A DNA stretch of 64,000 nt from Phycomyces nitens (lineage: Eukaryota > Mucoromycota > Mucoromycetes > Mucorales > Phycomycetaceae): contig JAHRBC010000004.1 of the NCBI GenBank assembly GCA_022702545.1, positions 310,001 to 374,000 on the forward strand. Reading direction: 5' to 3'. Each line of letters begins with the position of its first letter. The first letter of the stretch is position 1. Made by a program: the position numbers and the translations under genes. Shown piece by piece: positions 36,928-49,282 of the stretch. The notes beneath the pieces were generated by a model. The model had not been told where the DNA came from. It searched no databases and was given only the letters and a program-made list of their open reading frames with translations.

Positions 36928-37929
36928 CAATTGATTTGCTGCTTTTTGCGTCTAGTTTTCAAGTACTTTGTGTAAAGTAATGGTTAAGCGGAATACAAAC
37001 ATGGATCTCTTGATACTAGCGTGTATCCCGATGCATTCAATGGCTTGATATTGTCAAATAATTAGATGTAACTTGAGAAAAGTTAAAATATATTGTTGTT
37101 ATTCGAGAAGCTACAGAGTACTTGGCTATATCAGGAAAAATGCCTATATTGAGAGTAATTGTCTTTCATAGGATATTATATTATATTGACTTGAATAGTT
37201 TATTAAAGCAATGCATTTTTGATACGCACAATCGTTTTGTGAAACAGGAACAGGCTTCATTGCTCAATATCGGGAGCACATATTGATGTAAATAATACGG
37301 TAAAGGGTAATAAACGACATATACGGGTTTAGCGTATCCCTGGTTATTCTTAATATTTCCATTCATGCAAGATAAAGATACCCACTTTACACATGATTAC
37401 TTGCTAAGGAAATCTAGAACACAATTAAGTGTGCACTACAGTTGTCCTCCTGTAGACGTGTGTCTACATGGCATGGAATTTGCGTGCTTTGTACATATTG
37501 AGTACAATTGGATTACATGTCAGTATCACTATGGCACACGCTCTTTTTTTCTCAACCCATTATACAAAAAGATTCTTTGTATCCCTTGGTTTAAGTCTGC
37601 GCCCTAATACCCATTGATAAAAACAACCTTTTTTATCGATCTGTAAGACTCTGGTTGGCGATTAAAATTGTTTAGTGATACACGTCTATATAGCCATTCT
37701 ATATGGTTAGTATGAACAAATACATCGTAGAAGGTCGCAGGGTTCTAATACTTTACTTGAAATTTTGGACAATTCAGCAATATATATTTTAAGAAAAGAT
37801 AAGCTAGCTACCGGGTGGTTTTATTAGGCCCAAATGAAAGATATTTGCAAAATGTAGACATCCATATAATAAGTCCAGCTGTCGTTACCTGGTATTTTGC
37901 ACAATGTGTTACGATTATTTATAATACGC

Positions 37930-40267
37930 TTTAGGACATTTTTTATTTTTTTTAAAAAAAATATATGTATGTATTTTGTATAAACTTTTTCATAAAGATA
38001 TACCATTTCTCTAAAGAAAAAGAGGAAAGCCCTTTATTATTTGTTTGCTAATTTGTTAGTCAACAATACCATACTTTAACTTTAGTTTTTTTAGTATATC
38101 AATATTTTTCTCATGGGCTAAATGAATAGGGTATACTTGAATTCATAAGCTATATTCATGGTGCCTTGTTACTGTATAGGCTAGAATATTTAATAACATC
38201 ATTTCAGATACAGTTTTCTCTAAAAAAAAAACTCATCATTATACATATATGAATAAACTGCACTACCAAAACTATAAATATACCTAAAAAAACTTGTTCA
38301 ACTGCTTTGCAAAAGTCAAGACACTGAAAAGTACTCTTGCTCTGGTGTCTATCGTACAAACAACGGTGTTTTCGGCGTACTCTATATCATCCAAATAAGA
38401 GAATGGGTTTGTCCTGAAGCTCTGTCAGACAAATGGCACTCTAAATTAAGACAAAATATGGTCAATATGTGTTTGTGCTTTTCATATTACACGTATAACC
38501 TAATTGACAAAAATGTTCCTTTTTTCCTAATATGGGTATAACCGCCTTTGTCCCATATTTAATCTTTAAATACTAGGTTATTAGAAGTTTGTTATTTTGC
38601 TAAATCTTATTACTAGCTAGCTCCAAACTATTAATTATTTATTAGTGTTGGAGCCCTGTCTAAGCTGACCAGCCTAGAGCTAATTCAAGAAAAGCAATTT
38701 AAAAGATGTTTCGATTAAGATATACAAGTCAAGTCTGGACTCAATTAACGTCTTTTTTAACTCTCAAAGAAAGAAAGATTGGATAAATAGGAGTTCACAT
38801 TGATATTGTATTAGTAAAAGCAAAACATCTCTTTAGGAAATATATCCGGGTTTATACCAAAGCCAATGTATATGTATAAAGCAAGCACATATTAAAATAT
38901 GATTCGATTCGGGCAACTATGAGGGTTTCTAATATTAATAAGTGATCGATTGTCTCGGTGGATATGGAGGCATATGTATAAATGTTGCACACGATCAGAA
39001 TAAAATATATTAGATGATTTAAATCTTTTGAATATAGATCAGTGTGCTTATCTATGCATTTTGTACGATGTTGAGTATGTATGTATAAGCGGGACTTCTT
39101 TATTTCACAACCCTGTAGATTTGCACCGACTCAAGACTAACTATAGTACTTTTGATGGGTGCATATGGATGGGTGCCCTTGTATATTAAGCATGCCATTT
39201 TATTGAGAATTATATGTTCATTCGAAACGATTCACGCAGATCACTCTTTCAATAAGGTTACTATGCTTGGGTATTTATTCTGAATATTCAAAGACCTATA
39301 TTATCTAATTTGCATGTTTAATGGCGTATATACCCGGGTATTTCAGACCAATGGGCAAATCTCGGGTACATTGCATAAGTGTAAAAGTAACAGGTACTCA
39401 TAGTATTACTTTATGAGAACTTGCCCAATACAAGTTATGTTTATTTTTTTGCAATTGTATAATTGAATTTTAATGCAAATTTTGCTTTGGCTCTTGTTAA
39501 TACATCCAATAAAATTGATTTTGCAATTTATATCAGTATAACAGGTTCAAATCTTGGTGTAGATGTAAATATTTCAAGTAGACATGTCTAATAGCATATT
39601 ATTTAGATTTTTTTGGGTATTAAGAGTAGAATACGCAAAACTCTTTATTAATATGAACAAGCAGTAAAAGCAACTCCTTTGAAATGTCAAATTTTCCTAT
39701 CTACATCTATTTTTGTTGCAGTTGCATATTTTAATATGTAAGTTCAGGTTGTACATATCAATATACCTCTTACATGATAATGCACATACAATTCACTCAT
39801 CCTTATATTCTCCGGGGTTCCTTCTCTATCTAAAAATGCTCTTTGAAATCATCACAAAAGAAAAGTAGTTGGTTTTATACTTTTGTACTACTGACAGGCT
39901 TGGGGGGGAAAGGATAGCTCTTTGATATTTCCATATTATCTATACGAGATATTTAATTTCTGTATATTCTCATAGATATACTCTTATTTTCATAAATAAT
40001 AGTTGATTGCAGTGCTTCCAAAAATCGATGATGTATTCTTTAAAAAGAAAATATAAAATATTTAAATCAAAGATATTTGGCAACTATTGATTATCCAGTT
40101 TGAAAAATGAGATTTTAGTATTTTCGATACATTACATCTTTAATAAAATGTAGAAACAGAATCAACTGGATACTAACTTGGGAAACTTTTAAATATAATA
40201 TAATTGATATTTAAAAAGATATTAACAATGATAGAAAAATAAAAACTAGCACAGTCAAAATTTTCAA
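37930..40267. other. AT-rich intergenic stretch
   Basis: About 2.3 kb with no supported gene, RNA or repeat. A GGTTCAAATCT at 39544 resembles a tRNA T-loop but no cloverleaf can be built around it. Confidence 0.5.
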
Positions 40268-40660
40268 CACATTTGGTGTCTTGCTCGTCAAAAAATGAGA
40301 TCAAGATTGGGGACGCTAAATTTAGCGGGATTGATGGTAAAGACAAGTAGAAAAAAAAACAAAAGACTCGCATCTAATTGTGTATGTATCATCACAACTA
40401 TCAACAGTAACATAGTTATTGATCCCTCTATTAGTAGAAAGATTGGTGTAGACCAGAAGAGTGTCTCTGGTGTTAATATAAAAAAAAAACAATAAAAGTA
40501 GGTCCAATAGTAGTAGTAACAATACCAATAATCGAGAGACTCAATACACCAATTTAAACATTACCCATGCTACCCTTGTATTTTCAGCAGAAACAGTGCT
40601 CAAGATACTGGGAATGTGGCCCTGGCTATAACCACCAAAGACACACTCTAAAATGTAAGT
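40268..40660 (-). pseudogene. Aspartic protease pseudogene (SAP relic)
   Basis: Pieces of protease exons 3 and 4 survive on the minus strand. Near 40588-40655 the frame reads VFGGYSQGHIPSILSTV, matching the family exon 3 (VFGGYNSNHISGSLTTV in SAP7). From about 40465 down to 40300 it reads NTRDTLLVYTN, then DDTYTIRCESF, then LVFTINPAKFSVPNLDLIF before a stop. The second catalytic motif (normally DTGTTL) has become NTRDTL, so the essential Asp is Asn. Exons 1 and 2 are not recognisable with confidence upstream. This is a dead member of the family between SAP8 and the housekeeping island. Confidence 0.75.
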
Positions 40661-41498
40661 ATATTCAGCTGACCATTTAATTACTATCAAATATATATAT
40701 TGAGTATATAACCATAAAGAAAACACTTTGCAAAATCATATTATTTACAAATGACATGGTATCTTTTGCAGTCTGATACTACTATAAGCTGTACAAAAAC
40801 GATGATCTTGTCTTTTATATATTATTGTTACTATTTTAGAGCAAGATATCCAGGATATATGGCATTACTAGTACCAATAGTCCTAGCAGTAGTGGTGACC
40901 AAGTATGATTATGTTTGCAGGTCGCTGGTCTGTGGACGGGAAATCCTGATGCCTGTCAACTATAATAATAAAAAACGCCCTAATATGACATTTTTATTGA
41001 TAAAGTGGTTCCATAAACCCGTATTGGCAGTATTTTCTTGTTATAGCATCCAAAATTGATGAGTTCCGAGGTTAAAGGAAAAACATTATTGCTACTAATG
41101 ATTTCTTATTATTACAGGTAGTACATAATGTTTCTTAGTTCAGTTTTTCTCAACAATTTAGAAAATGATAAAGAAATTATATTACCATGTACTTTTTTTT
41201 AAAATATCTGTACACTTGTAACATTGAACTAACAAAGTTCTTTTTCGAGGATAATTGCTCTCAATTGCAAACCACTACCATATTAGAGCAGGTTGATACA
41301 AAGACGTACAGTTCTAATATGTTGATTTTGGCCAACAATATACTATGACGCAGTTCCATTGGTATCAGGAATATTCTCTTACACAATCACACACAGCTAC
41401 GATTGTGAATTCAATGCTAATATAGTTTATAATTTTTTAAAAAAGGAAAATATAGATAGATGCGGATAATACAGAACATTGGTGGCAAAATAAAGAAT
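40661..41498. other. Spacer between the SAP relic and REI1
   Basis: Might hide degraded protease exons 1-2 (a CACCACTACTGCT segment near 40885 recalls the end of exon 2 in SAP3), but this is not secure. Otherwise it is AT-rich with no gene. Confidence 0.35.
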
Positions 41499-43052
41499 CT
41501 AGATGATTTGTACTTTGAAGTATTTTTGGAGCTTGTTTGCTTGGATACCAGCTCTTGTCTTGTACTGGTAGTTGATACGCTGGCTCATAAAGGCTTCAGG
41601 AGCACTGTGTGCGTGGTTACGGCCGTCTGTAAGCAGAAGCTGACCAGCTCCTGTCGAAGAACGCATGGACTCAAACTTATCGTCGCTTGTGTACTGTCCA
41701 ATCAATTTGTTGATCAAAACAGAGTCTCTAGTCTGATAAAAAAAAAGGCCGGGAAACCCAATTGTCAGTAATGCGCTAATTGATCAAGTAGTATTTCGCC
41801 TTTTATATGCCCATGGACTTTATCCATTTGCCCTTATCTTCGTCTGACTCTCTCTTTATTCAACCACGCTATTCTTCTAAAGGCGTGTGAGTATTCTTAC
41901 CTCTTCGGGTTTCAGTTTCTGGTCATAGTATCTCTTCAAGCTGCGGTGACCAACAACGGTGCCATTGGGAAGAACAAGAGACATATCATCATCGGCAAGA
42001 CGCAAGGTATTTGTGAGTGCAGAAAGCTCGGCATCCACATCCACTTCTTCACCTTCCTCTGGTTGAGGGTACGAAGAAGAGAAATCATAAAAGTCGACAA
42101 TATCAGCTGCGTCGTCTTCGTCTTCATAGGCAATCTTCCAATGAGCCTTGTCACTCTATATTGATTTAATGGTAAATATTTGTAATCATAATGATATAGA
42201 CTGTATATTGCTTACCATATGGCCTCTGACTGCCTCAAGGGAACGGTAACTGCGGCCCTTTCCATTGCAGAAAATGCAGACATTACCCACACTGATCTTT
42301 TCTCCCAAATAACGGATCAATCCTCTCAGGTCAACCAAGTAATCGATATCTGGAATGAAGAAACTGTGCACAGTAGTCATGTGATCCATGTTCTCTTCAA
42401 AAGTGGCGGCTTTGTGGGTACAGAACAAACAGTCAGTCTCTTCAAGACGAGGAGCTGCCTTGATCTTTTCATCAATCTTTGCCAGCATTTCCTCCTCTGT
42501 GGTCTCGTCTGTTACAAGAAGACTGGCCTGGTCAACCTTTGGCTCAGCAGCAATTACTGGCACTTTCTCCTTTTTGGGCTGCAAAGCAAACTTGGCGGCC
42601 ATTTCCTTGTGCTTCTTGGATTGTTCATGATTAGCGTATGCATTTTGAGAAGCAAATGGCTTTCTACAATAGCAGATTCCGGGAATTAATATATGGTTAG
42701 ATTTTAAAAAAAAATATTCAATTACCTGCAAGCATCACAGTAGCCCTTGAACTCTACAGTCTGTTCCTTGACTTCAGTTGCCGATTTTTGAGCTGTACAA
42801 GGTTGTGTTGTTGATATAAATAAATTGTGAACCGGGAAATGATCGAGATTGGTCTATTCAATTACCATCGAACTTTGACTGGAACATGTCACTTTCGACA
42901 GGTGGCAGTTCAGCCACTTTTCTTTTAAGGTTGTAACGATGCCAGTCTGATCGGTAATGTATTCGCTGTCCTTCTGCTGATTCGAATGCCACTTGGCATG
43001 CCATACAGGTGTATAGCCCTGATGTTGGTGCGGCGATCTCTTGACCTGACAT
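41499..43052 (-). CDS. REI1: REI1/ZNF622-type cytoplasmic 60S biogenesis factor
   Basis: A C2H2 zinc-finger protein of 396 residues needed for late cytoplasmic maturation of the 60S ribosomal subunit (release and recycling of shuttling factors). Exons on the minus strand are 42866-43052, 42726-42792, 42216-42663, 41901-42155 and 41499-41732. The first finger is at about residues 16-40 (CMACQVAFESAEGQRIH, then SDWHRYNLKR); a second is split by an intron (YCDACRKPFASQNAY, then HEQSKKH); a third pair is CLFCTHKAATFEENMDHM and CIFCNGKGRSYRSLEAVRGH. The family C-terminal segment follows (GTVVGHRSLKRYYDQ, then RINYQYKTRAGIQANKLQ). Length and domain order fit fungal Rei1. It is divergent from the NCE101-like gene, sharing a 771-bp upstream region. 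Confidence 0.93.
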
Positions 43053-43823
43053 GCTATTACTATATTGATGCTACAAGTAGAGTCTTACAAGGCAAATTCA
43101 AAAAAAAAGTTATAAAAAAATTTCGTCTCCTGGGAAGTAGTAACAGTCACTTTCCTGCGATACCTCTTGTCCTGTTCTGTCTTTCTTTGGACTCTTTGGA
43201 CATTGAAAGTTAAAGAGACTACTCAATACATGTAAACAGATCAATTGGACTTTAAAATATTAATCTATATGAAAACAAAGCTCAAGGCTTGCTTGTAAAG
43301 AGAAAGAGAAAGAGTAATAGCCCTGAAGAAGAGTTGGTGTAACAAAAAGATTATGTAGGTAATGCAGATTAAAAGAATGTGTTTGACTAGACAGAATAAG
43401 AGACATCTTTTGAGTATTGACAGTTATTCTCAAAAGCAATGACCCTTTTTGGCTAGATTATTGAGAGTCATAATCTAGCTTAAACAAAATATAAAATAAA
43501 AAGAGTCGCTTTAATGAATTATCACTAGATTTCAGTTTTATATCCAGCCTTGTGTTTTTTTAAAACATTTAATGGTTTTCACCTTTTTAAACAAGTCTAA
43601 AAGACGGCTAGTTGGTTGGAGGACATGCCATTAAACCCCAAGAAGTAGTCTCTTTAGAGCTCATACTTTATCCAAACACTCCAAACCATTAAAAAGGCAA
43701 AATATAGTAAATCTCAAAAATAATTATTACATTTGCTCCATCCCTAATAATATTGCACGTCACACACTTGTTTGTCTCTTTATTCTCTCTTGCATTCCTC
43801 TGTAAAGCAAGACATCTCTCATC
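43053..43823. promoter_or_regulatory. Divergent intergenic region between REI1 and the NCE101-like gene
   Basis: 771 bp that must contain both promoters. It is AT-rich with a pyrimidine-rich stretch (TTTGTCTCTTTATTCTCTCT near 43771) just before the NCE101-like start. No specific operator could be assigned. Confidence 0.45.
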
Positions 43824-44092
43824 ATGTCAGCAGGACCAATCAAGTACCAGTACCTAATTTCCAGGTAATCTTGGCTTATTTGGCTTATTTACTACATTTT
43901 CTAATCATATATTCTTTTATAATCCCAAGAACCGGGGACATTGTGTTTTCACTTACTGTTGGTACACTTGCATACTTTGTCAATGAGCGCGATAATGTGC
44001 GTGCTCAGAATGGCAACTCATTACGCGAGTTGATAGCAAGAAAGCGAGAGCGGATTATTGCTCAACGCGAACACAAATCCACGCCCAATTAA
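43824..44092 (+). CDS. NCE101-like small membrane protein
   Basis: Two exons, 43824-43864 and 43930-44092, give a 67-residue protein. The order of features fits the fungal NCE101 (non-classical export protein 1) family: a short N-terminus ending YQYLISRTGD, one hydrophobic segment (IVFSLTVGTLAYFV, about residues 17-31), then a basic Arg/Lys-rich tail (LRELIARKRERIIAQREH). The intron donor GTAATC and acceptor CCCAAG restore the frame through ISR. NCE101 was linked to export of proteins lacking a signal peptide; its biochemical role is poorly known. The gene is too short to be found without splicing. Confidence 0.75.
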
Positions 44093-46928
44093 ATTTAATA
44101 AATAACAAAGCATAGACCCTGGCTACTGATAACTTCCAAGTGTGTGTTGAATATTTATATCAATTTTTTAATTAGGGAATATTTAGCATCCCCTACACTG
44201 GAGTGCAAAGGAATACATAAAGACATTTATAAATAACGATTTTACGAATCGAAAGATATACAGGAAATTGAATAAGTAGTTACATGCATTTCCATTCTTA
44301 CAATGTTCCTTTGAATAAAGAGTATTTATTCTACCGGACTATCCTGTGGCAAAAAAAAAGTGCCAAGCATGTGTTTCTTGACTATTCATAAACAAGCACC
44401 TTTGTCGTGTAATTATCCATTTGTAATTATCCATTTTCTGTAAATGCAATGGCTCAGCATTTTAAATGATTAATTATCAAAAAAACATGGGTCTAATACC
44501 ATTTATCTATGGATAACTTTTTTATTTACACAAAAATCCATTGATAGAAAGATCGAACAACAAATGTCTATTGTATATTAACAACCATCACATTTGTTGG
44601 TTTTCAGCAGGTTAGTGTCATCATAAACAGCTTTATCAATCACATTTCTTTTTTAGGAAATGTGATTGATAAAGAGAAAAAAATGAAAACAAAAGGAAAC
44701 CCCATCATATTTACAAACAGTTATTCTGCTACTTTACTATAATCAAAGCTGTTGCGTTTACATATAAATAAGATTCCTATCATCTATCAAATATCCTACC
44801 CAAAATATATAAACAAAAAAGATCATATAGGTTTATGCAGTTACATAAAGACATGATCAAAGTTAATGTGGTATTTTGAACAGAACCAAGTTGGGTTCTT
44901 TCGTATACTTCTTTATACTAATTAGCCAAAAATCTTGACTGTGATGCTAAACTCACATTTCAAGGTCTATTTTCTGATGTAAAAACAAAAAAAAAGTAAT
45001 ATTGGCCTTTGGATAGCATTTATATATGAAACTATAGTATAAAATTTAATATTGGAATAGTTGAAACCACAGATTGGTATTTTAGATTATGTATCTTCAT
45101 TTATCAAAAACAAGCACTTGATTTCTAACATTGAAATCTCTGGGAGTCATCATTATACTATAAAATAACATATTTGGCGATACAACCCCTATTCTTGATT
45201 ATATCTATAGGAGAAATCAAAAGAATTAGACAATAAACTTTGTATTATTCAAATTTGTTGCAAGATTATTAGAGATTATATAAAAAGATATCTCTGGGGT
45301 ATGCATTGAACACTAGGTGGCTTTAAAAAGAACCTGAAACGAATAAACTCTGATCTATAAAACAAATGATTTGTAGCTTTTAGCTGTCTTGTGAGACATA
45401 TTATCAGTCTGGTAAAAAAAAAGATTGTATAAGCACTATGGGACCTCTTATTATTGTTATTATTGCTTGGTACCAGAATACTATTTATAATGGCTTGTCC
45501 GTATATTACAATTACCTCGCTTACATGCTCTTGTGAAAGAGACATGGGTGGTGTTTACCGCGGCAGTAATTATGAGCCAGATATTTGTTACACATTCATG
45601 GCTGTTTGACTAGTGGAAAGCTGTGTAATCCGGGGTTTTATTGGAATAAGTCTTCTTCCTTTTTTTTTGCACTATAATACTTTATATGGTCCATCGTTTT
45701 ATATTCACTTTGAAAGGGGTTTATCTAATTGTTAATTTACAGAGTAATCTTATGGAAAAAGATATTCATTGGTTGTGCCATCAAGAGTCCCTTGAAATCA
45801 AAAGGGTATACGGCCGTCGTGGTCTCTATCTTTGCCTTTTCGACACTAGACATTTCCCACGTCCAAGATTCTAAACGTGTAACTTGACTTGATCAGAATA
45901 GTCTGAATGAGAGACTTTTGTTGAATGTGTATACAAGAATTATTGTAGACAGTTTTCTTGTGTCTATCGGAATAGACAAATTGATGAAATATAACGCGAT
46001 ATATTAACTATTGACTATAAAAGTTCCTTATTTCTGCCAAGAACTTGCCCCATATCGTGTTTTCCGATTACCCATTATTTAAGCTAGTAGCCATTTGTGA
46101 ATTGAAGTTGGAATATCCCAAGAAACATCAGTGGGCTGTCTGTGGTGGTGGCAAATAAAGCGCTTCAATGTTATCTGGTGCTACGTTTTATGCCTATTGA
46201 TCTTCAATCCTGTGTGCGATTTCTATTTCCCAAGGTATTTTACTGATCTTACTTTATATCTCCTAAAACATGTACTCCTCCCTTGTCACTCTCACGAGCC
46301 AGGCCTATTAAAAGCCAAAAAAAAAAACAAGTCTGTCAGCTTAAAGACAGGCCATGTTTGCCGTCTTGGCAATCTTTCTGGCTGCCCTGGATAATGTAGC
46401 TATATTTTATGGCGAGCTTTGGATAACAAATATTTCCTGATTCTTACAAGAAATCAAATTTCTCCTTTTTCGGATTGACAAAAGACGAGCGTCTTTATCC
46501 CGAGTTGGACAGCACATGTTTGCGATTGGCTAAGTGATGGCCGCCAATGTTCGATGTAGAAGTCTGGGTTGGTAAAAAGAGATTGAGTCCAATGGCATCT
46601 GTCCTACGGCAGCCCAAGCTTTATAAAATATGATTTCAGCACACATGAAGCACAAAGGGTGTCAATAGCCCCACCAGAACAAACCAAGCCCGAAACGCTC
46701 AACTTTGAGCATCCTGGATAGGATAAGCACGAAACTCGTGTTTTGAAATTGAACAAAAAAAAATACAAGTATATTTTAGGCTTGGGCTGTACTCCTATAT
46801 ATATATAAGTTGTTTAGATGTCAATATTGCGAAATCAAATATTTATTAATATTAATTATTATTATTATTATTATTATAAGGAGAAAATCCATAAAGCTCA
46901 ACATCTCTTTCTCTCTTTTAACCCTCAA
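44093..46928. other. AT-rich stretch between NCE101-like gene and secreted protein gene
   Basis: About 2.8 kb with no secure gene. On the minus strand an ATG at 45545 opens MSLSQEHVSE, directly followed by a good donor and a possible acceptor at TTTACCAG, giving about 29 residues before a stop; this may be a truncated gene start. A (TTA)n run lies at about 46855-46880 just before the next gene, and a strong hairpin is at 44631-44674. Confidence 0.4.
44631..44674. repeat. Perfect 18-bp inverted repeat with 8-nt loop
   Basis: Arms CTTTATCAATCACATTTC (44631-44648) and its exact reverse complement (44657-44674). A smaller 9-bp inverted repeat (CAACAAATG at 44558-44566 and CATTTGTTG at 44591-44599) lies just upstream. 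It could be the remains of a small inverted-repeat transposon or a transcribed hairpin. Confidence 0.85.
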
Positions 46929-47669
46929 ATGTGCCGTGCGCTCTACGTCGCCACTCTTGCCTGGCTTGCCTTGACAGCCACTGGACTTCCTATCCACACT
47001 TCGACCATCGATACCCTGACCCTCACCAACTCACTGAGCGACTATTATGAAAGCATTGTCAACCAAGTAATGGAAACCATGACAAGAGATATCGTCGTGT
47101 CTGCACCACACACCTTTATGGGTATCCACTCCCACACCCTAGGAGACCGTAAGTCCACAAAAGATTACAAAAATAAAACATCGTATTAAGATAGCATTAC
47201 AGACAACTGCCGTACATCTCTACGGACATTTGTTCGTTCACTTCACACCCAACTCGATGGACTACAGATGCATTTACTAGACTCAGTACGTCCTCTAATA
47301 GAGTCCAACCTCCCTAGCCATGCCAGACCAAGTCTCGATACGGCCAAGCTCAATGATGCCATCATTACCCTTAACCACCATATCAGCTTCCAACTGGACC
47401 TTATTCTCAACCCACCAAATACTGCTCGCCGAGTAATTCAACAATCCACAAGGCTCGATAGCCAAATGTGGGATGATAGATTTGTCCAGAGACCAATACA
47501 AATGGCCAGTTCCCTAGCCGAAGATCCCACCCTTCGAGAAGCAACCGAGCTGACTAGTTGGCTGGAAGGTTCCCTCTCTGAAATGGGTGGTATTCTCAGA
47601 GTAGAATTTGATGGCCGAGTGCAAGACGCAATGCAGTCAATGATGGAAGATTTCCTGGAAGATGAATAA
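46929..47669 (+). CDS. Small secreted protein of unknown function
   Basis: Exons 46929-47148 and 47203-47669 give 228 residues. Residues 1-20 (MCRALYVATLAWLALTATGL) are a clear signal peptide, and no membrane segment follows. The mature part is mostly helical in character, with many Leu, His, Asp and Arg residues (for example SLRTFVRSLHTQLDGLQ and AMQSMMEDFLEDE at the C-terminus) and few Cys, so it is not a typical Cys-rich effector. The coding part has higher GC than its flanks, as in the neighbouring housekeeping genes. No family is recognised. Trinucleotide repeats bracket the gene, (TTA)n before and (AAT)n after. Confidence 0.8.
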
Positions 47670-47703
47670 TGATGACTTGTAAATTAAAAATAATGATACC
47701 CAT

Positions 47704-47740
47704 ACTAATAATAATAATAATAATTAATAATAATTAATAG
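47704..47740. repeat. (AAT)n microsatellite
   Basis: Imperfect AAT/TAA repeats in the 3' flank of the secreted protein gene. Confidence 0.8.
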
Positions 47741-47827
47741 CAGTAGTAGGCTTGCCTTTCCTACCTGTGTATATAATACCCACAACAATAAACGCTTCTC
47801 TCTCCTTTTTTTTTTACTAAAACTTTA

Positions 47828-48507
47828 ATGTTCTCGAGACAAGAGTTTGACAAGGCTGCTGATTCCTTGGCAATTGCTTCAAATGGAGAATGGATTGTTG
47901 CAGGACAGCCAAAGGTAGTTTTGCAGACAACAATATATAAACTAAATAATAAGGTGTTTTTATGCAAGAGATCTTGTCTGGTGCTGCCGGGGGATGAGAT
48001 TGAGATTAAGAATGAGAATGAGATTGAGGAGGAGGACGATGAGGCGTGTGGGAATCTGGTGTCGCAGAGATTGCTGACAGTTGAGCATCATATTGTGTAT
48101 TCGGCTACATATCGCGTGCCTGTGTTGTACTTTGTAGGATATCATGCAGGTAAGAGCAAGAACACCAAGACAAAAAGATTAAGGTGCCCGTAGATGGAGC
48201 TCCATTGAGCTTTGAAGAGGTCTACGATTGGGTGGTGCCAGAATGTTACCGTGATAGCCTTCGGTTGGCCCACACGAGTACACAAGGATCCTTGACACAG
48301 ACAGACCACCCCCACCTCGGTGTCCCTGCCTGGTTTCTTCACCCTTGCGACACTTCTTCCCTAATGGCAGCCGTGGGCGCAGGACAGCTGGAGCCAACCA
48401 GATATCTTGTTTCCTGGCTGTCGTTAATGGGCCCTGTGTTGAGCTGCAATGTATCGACAGAGCTTTTTACTCATCAAGCGTTACCTAAAATGCCTATTGA
48501 CTTGTGA
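47828..48507 (+). CDS. ATG10: Autophagy E2-like conjugating enzyme ATG10
   Basis: Exons 47828-48149 and 48194-48507 (44-nt intron) give 211 residues. The second half has the ATG10 signature: GAPLSFEEVYDWVVP, then SLTQTDHPHLGVPAWFLHPC with the catalytic Cys at about residue 159, then YLVSWLSLMGPVL. ATG10 joins ATG12 to ATG5 through a thioester on that Cys, a step in autophagosome formation. The N-terminal half (SRQEFDKAADSLAIAS) matches the expected first helix; an acidic loop (EIKNENEIEEEDDEA, about residues 57-71) is low-complexity and probably disordered. The acceptor ending CCCGTAG was chosen because only it keeps the frame. Confidence 0.88.
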
Positions 48508-48621
48508 CAATATCCAAAAAAAAAAATGAGCAGATCAGCTGAATCGGGAAGATGAGAAATAAAACAGGCGAATTAAATAAAGATCAGAATATAGACTTGT
48601 CTCTTTACTCTTTCTTAAATA

Positions 48622-49099
48622 ATGCCAAACGAAAATAGTCAACCTACTCGTCGCCGTGGTTGGTGGTGGAAAAAGTCAAACAAACCAGCCGAAGAGGTCA
48701 GCGATACAGAGCTAGAAGGAGAGCAGCCGATGCTTGTTCTTCTTGCTTCCCAGGACGCAGCATCATCTCTACAGGCCCACCGTCCTCGCTCAGAACGCTC
48801 CAGTGCCATGTCCGTAGTCGAGTCTACAGCGTCAATCTGGAGCAAGCCTTGGGTGTCCCAGACACACGAAGAGGGCCAGCCAGACAGACCTCTTGTCGCA
48901 TCTGTCTCGGAACCCACCCTTCCCCAGCAACGAACATCTGGCAGCAGTGTCTGGCCAGGCAAACTAAAGGTAAATAAAATCGCCTAGTGTCTGGTGGTGT
49001 GGGCTTATTTTTTTGAGTCCTTAGGCAGGTTTTGGACGTCTGGTTGGGCGGAGTCAGAGTGATGACAAAGAAAAGGACCCCAGTCAAGATGCTCTTTAA
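48622..49099 (+). CDS. Unknown basic, Ser-rich protein
   Basis: Exons 48622-48969 and 49025-49099 give 140 residues, starting 115 bp after the ATG10 stop on the same strand. The N-terminus is basic and Trp-rich (RRRGWWWKKSNK); the middle is Ser/Pro-rich with likely phosphosites (HRPRSERSSAMSVVES); the C-terminus is polar (GRSQSDDKEKDPSQDAL). It has no signal peptide or membrane segment and looks largely disordered. No family is recognised. Good splice sites and codon use like its neighbours support a real gene. Confidence 0.65.
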
Positions 49100-49282
49100 A
49101 CGCATATTCACACGCAATGCACACAAACACATCCAACATACATGCACATTTACATATCTCAAATTCACCCTTGTCCAAGCAGTACATATACATTTAATAC
49201 ACTTGCTTCTTTCTTTTTATTTTAATATCTTATTTTATTTTAATATTTTGGTTTATTTTATTTACAATTTCCTGGGTTGGAT

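Noticed and set aside
39540..39560. GGTTCAAATCT box-B-like sequence
   Set aside because: No box A at the right distance and no acceptor or T-stem pairing; chance match.
42219..42689. 156-codon plus-strand frame antisense to REI1
   Set aside because: It is a shadow of the REI1 zinc-finger exon and has no independent support.
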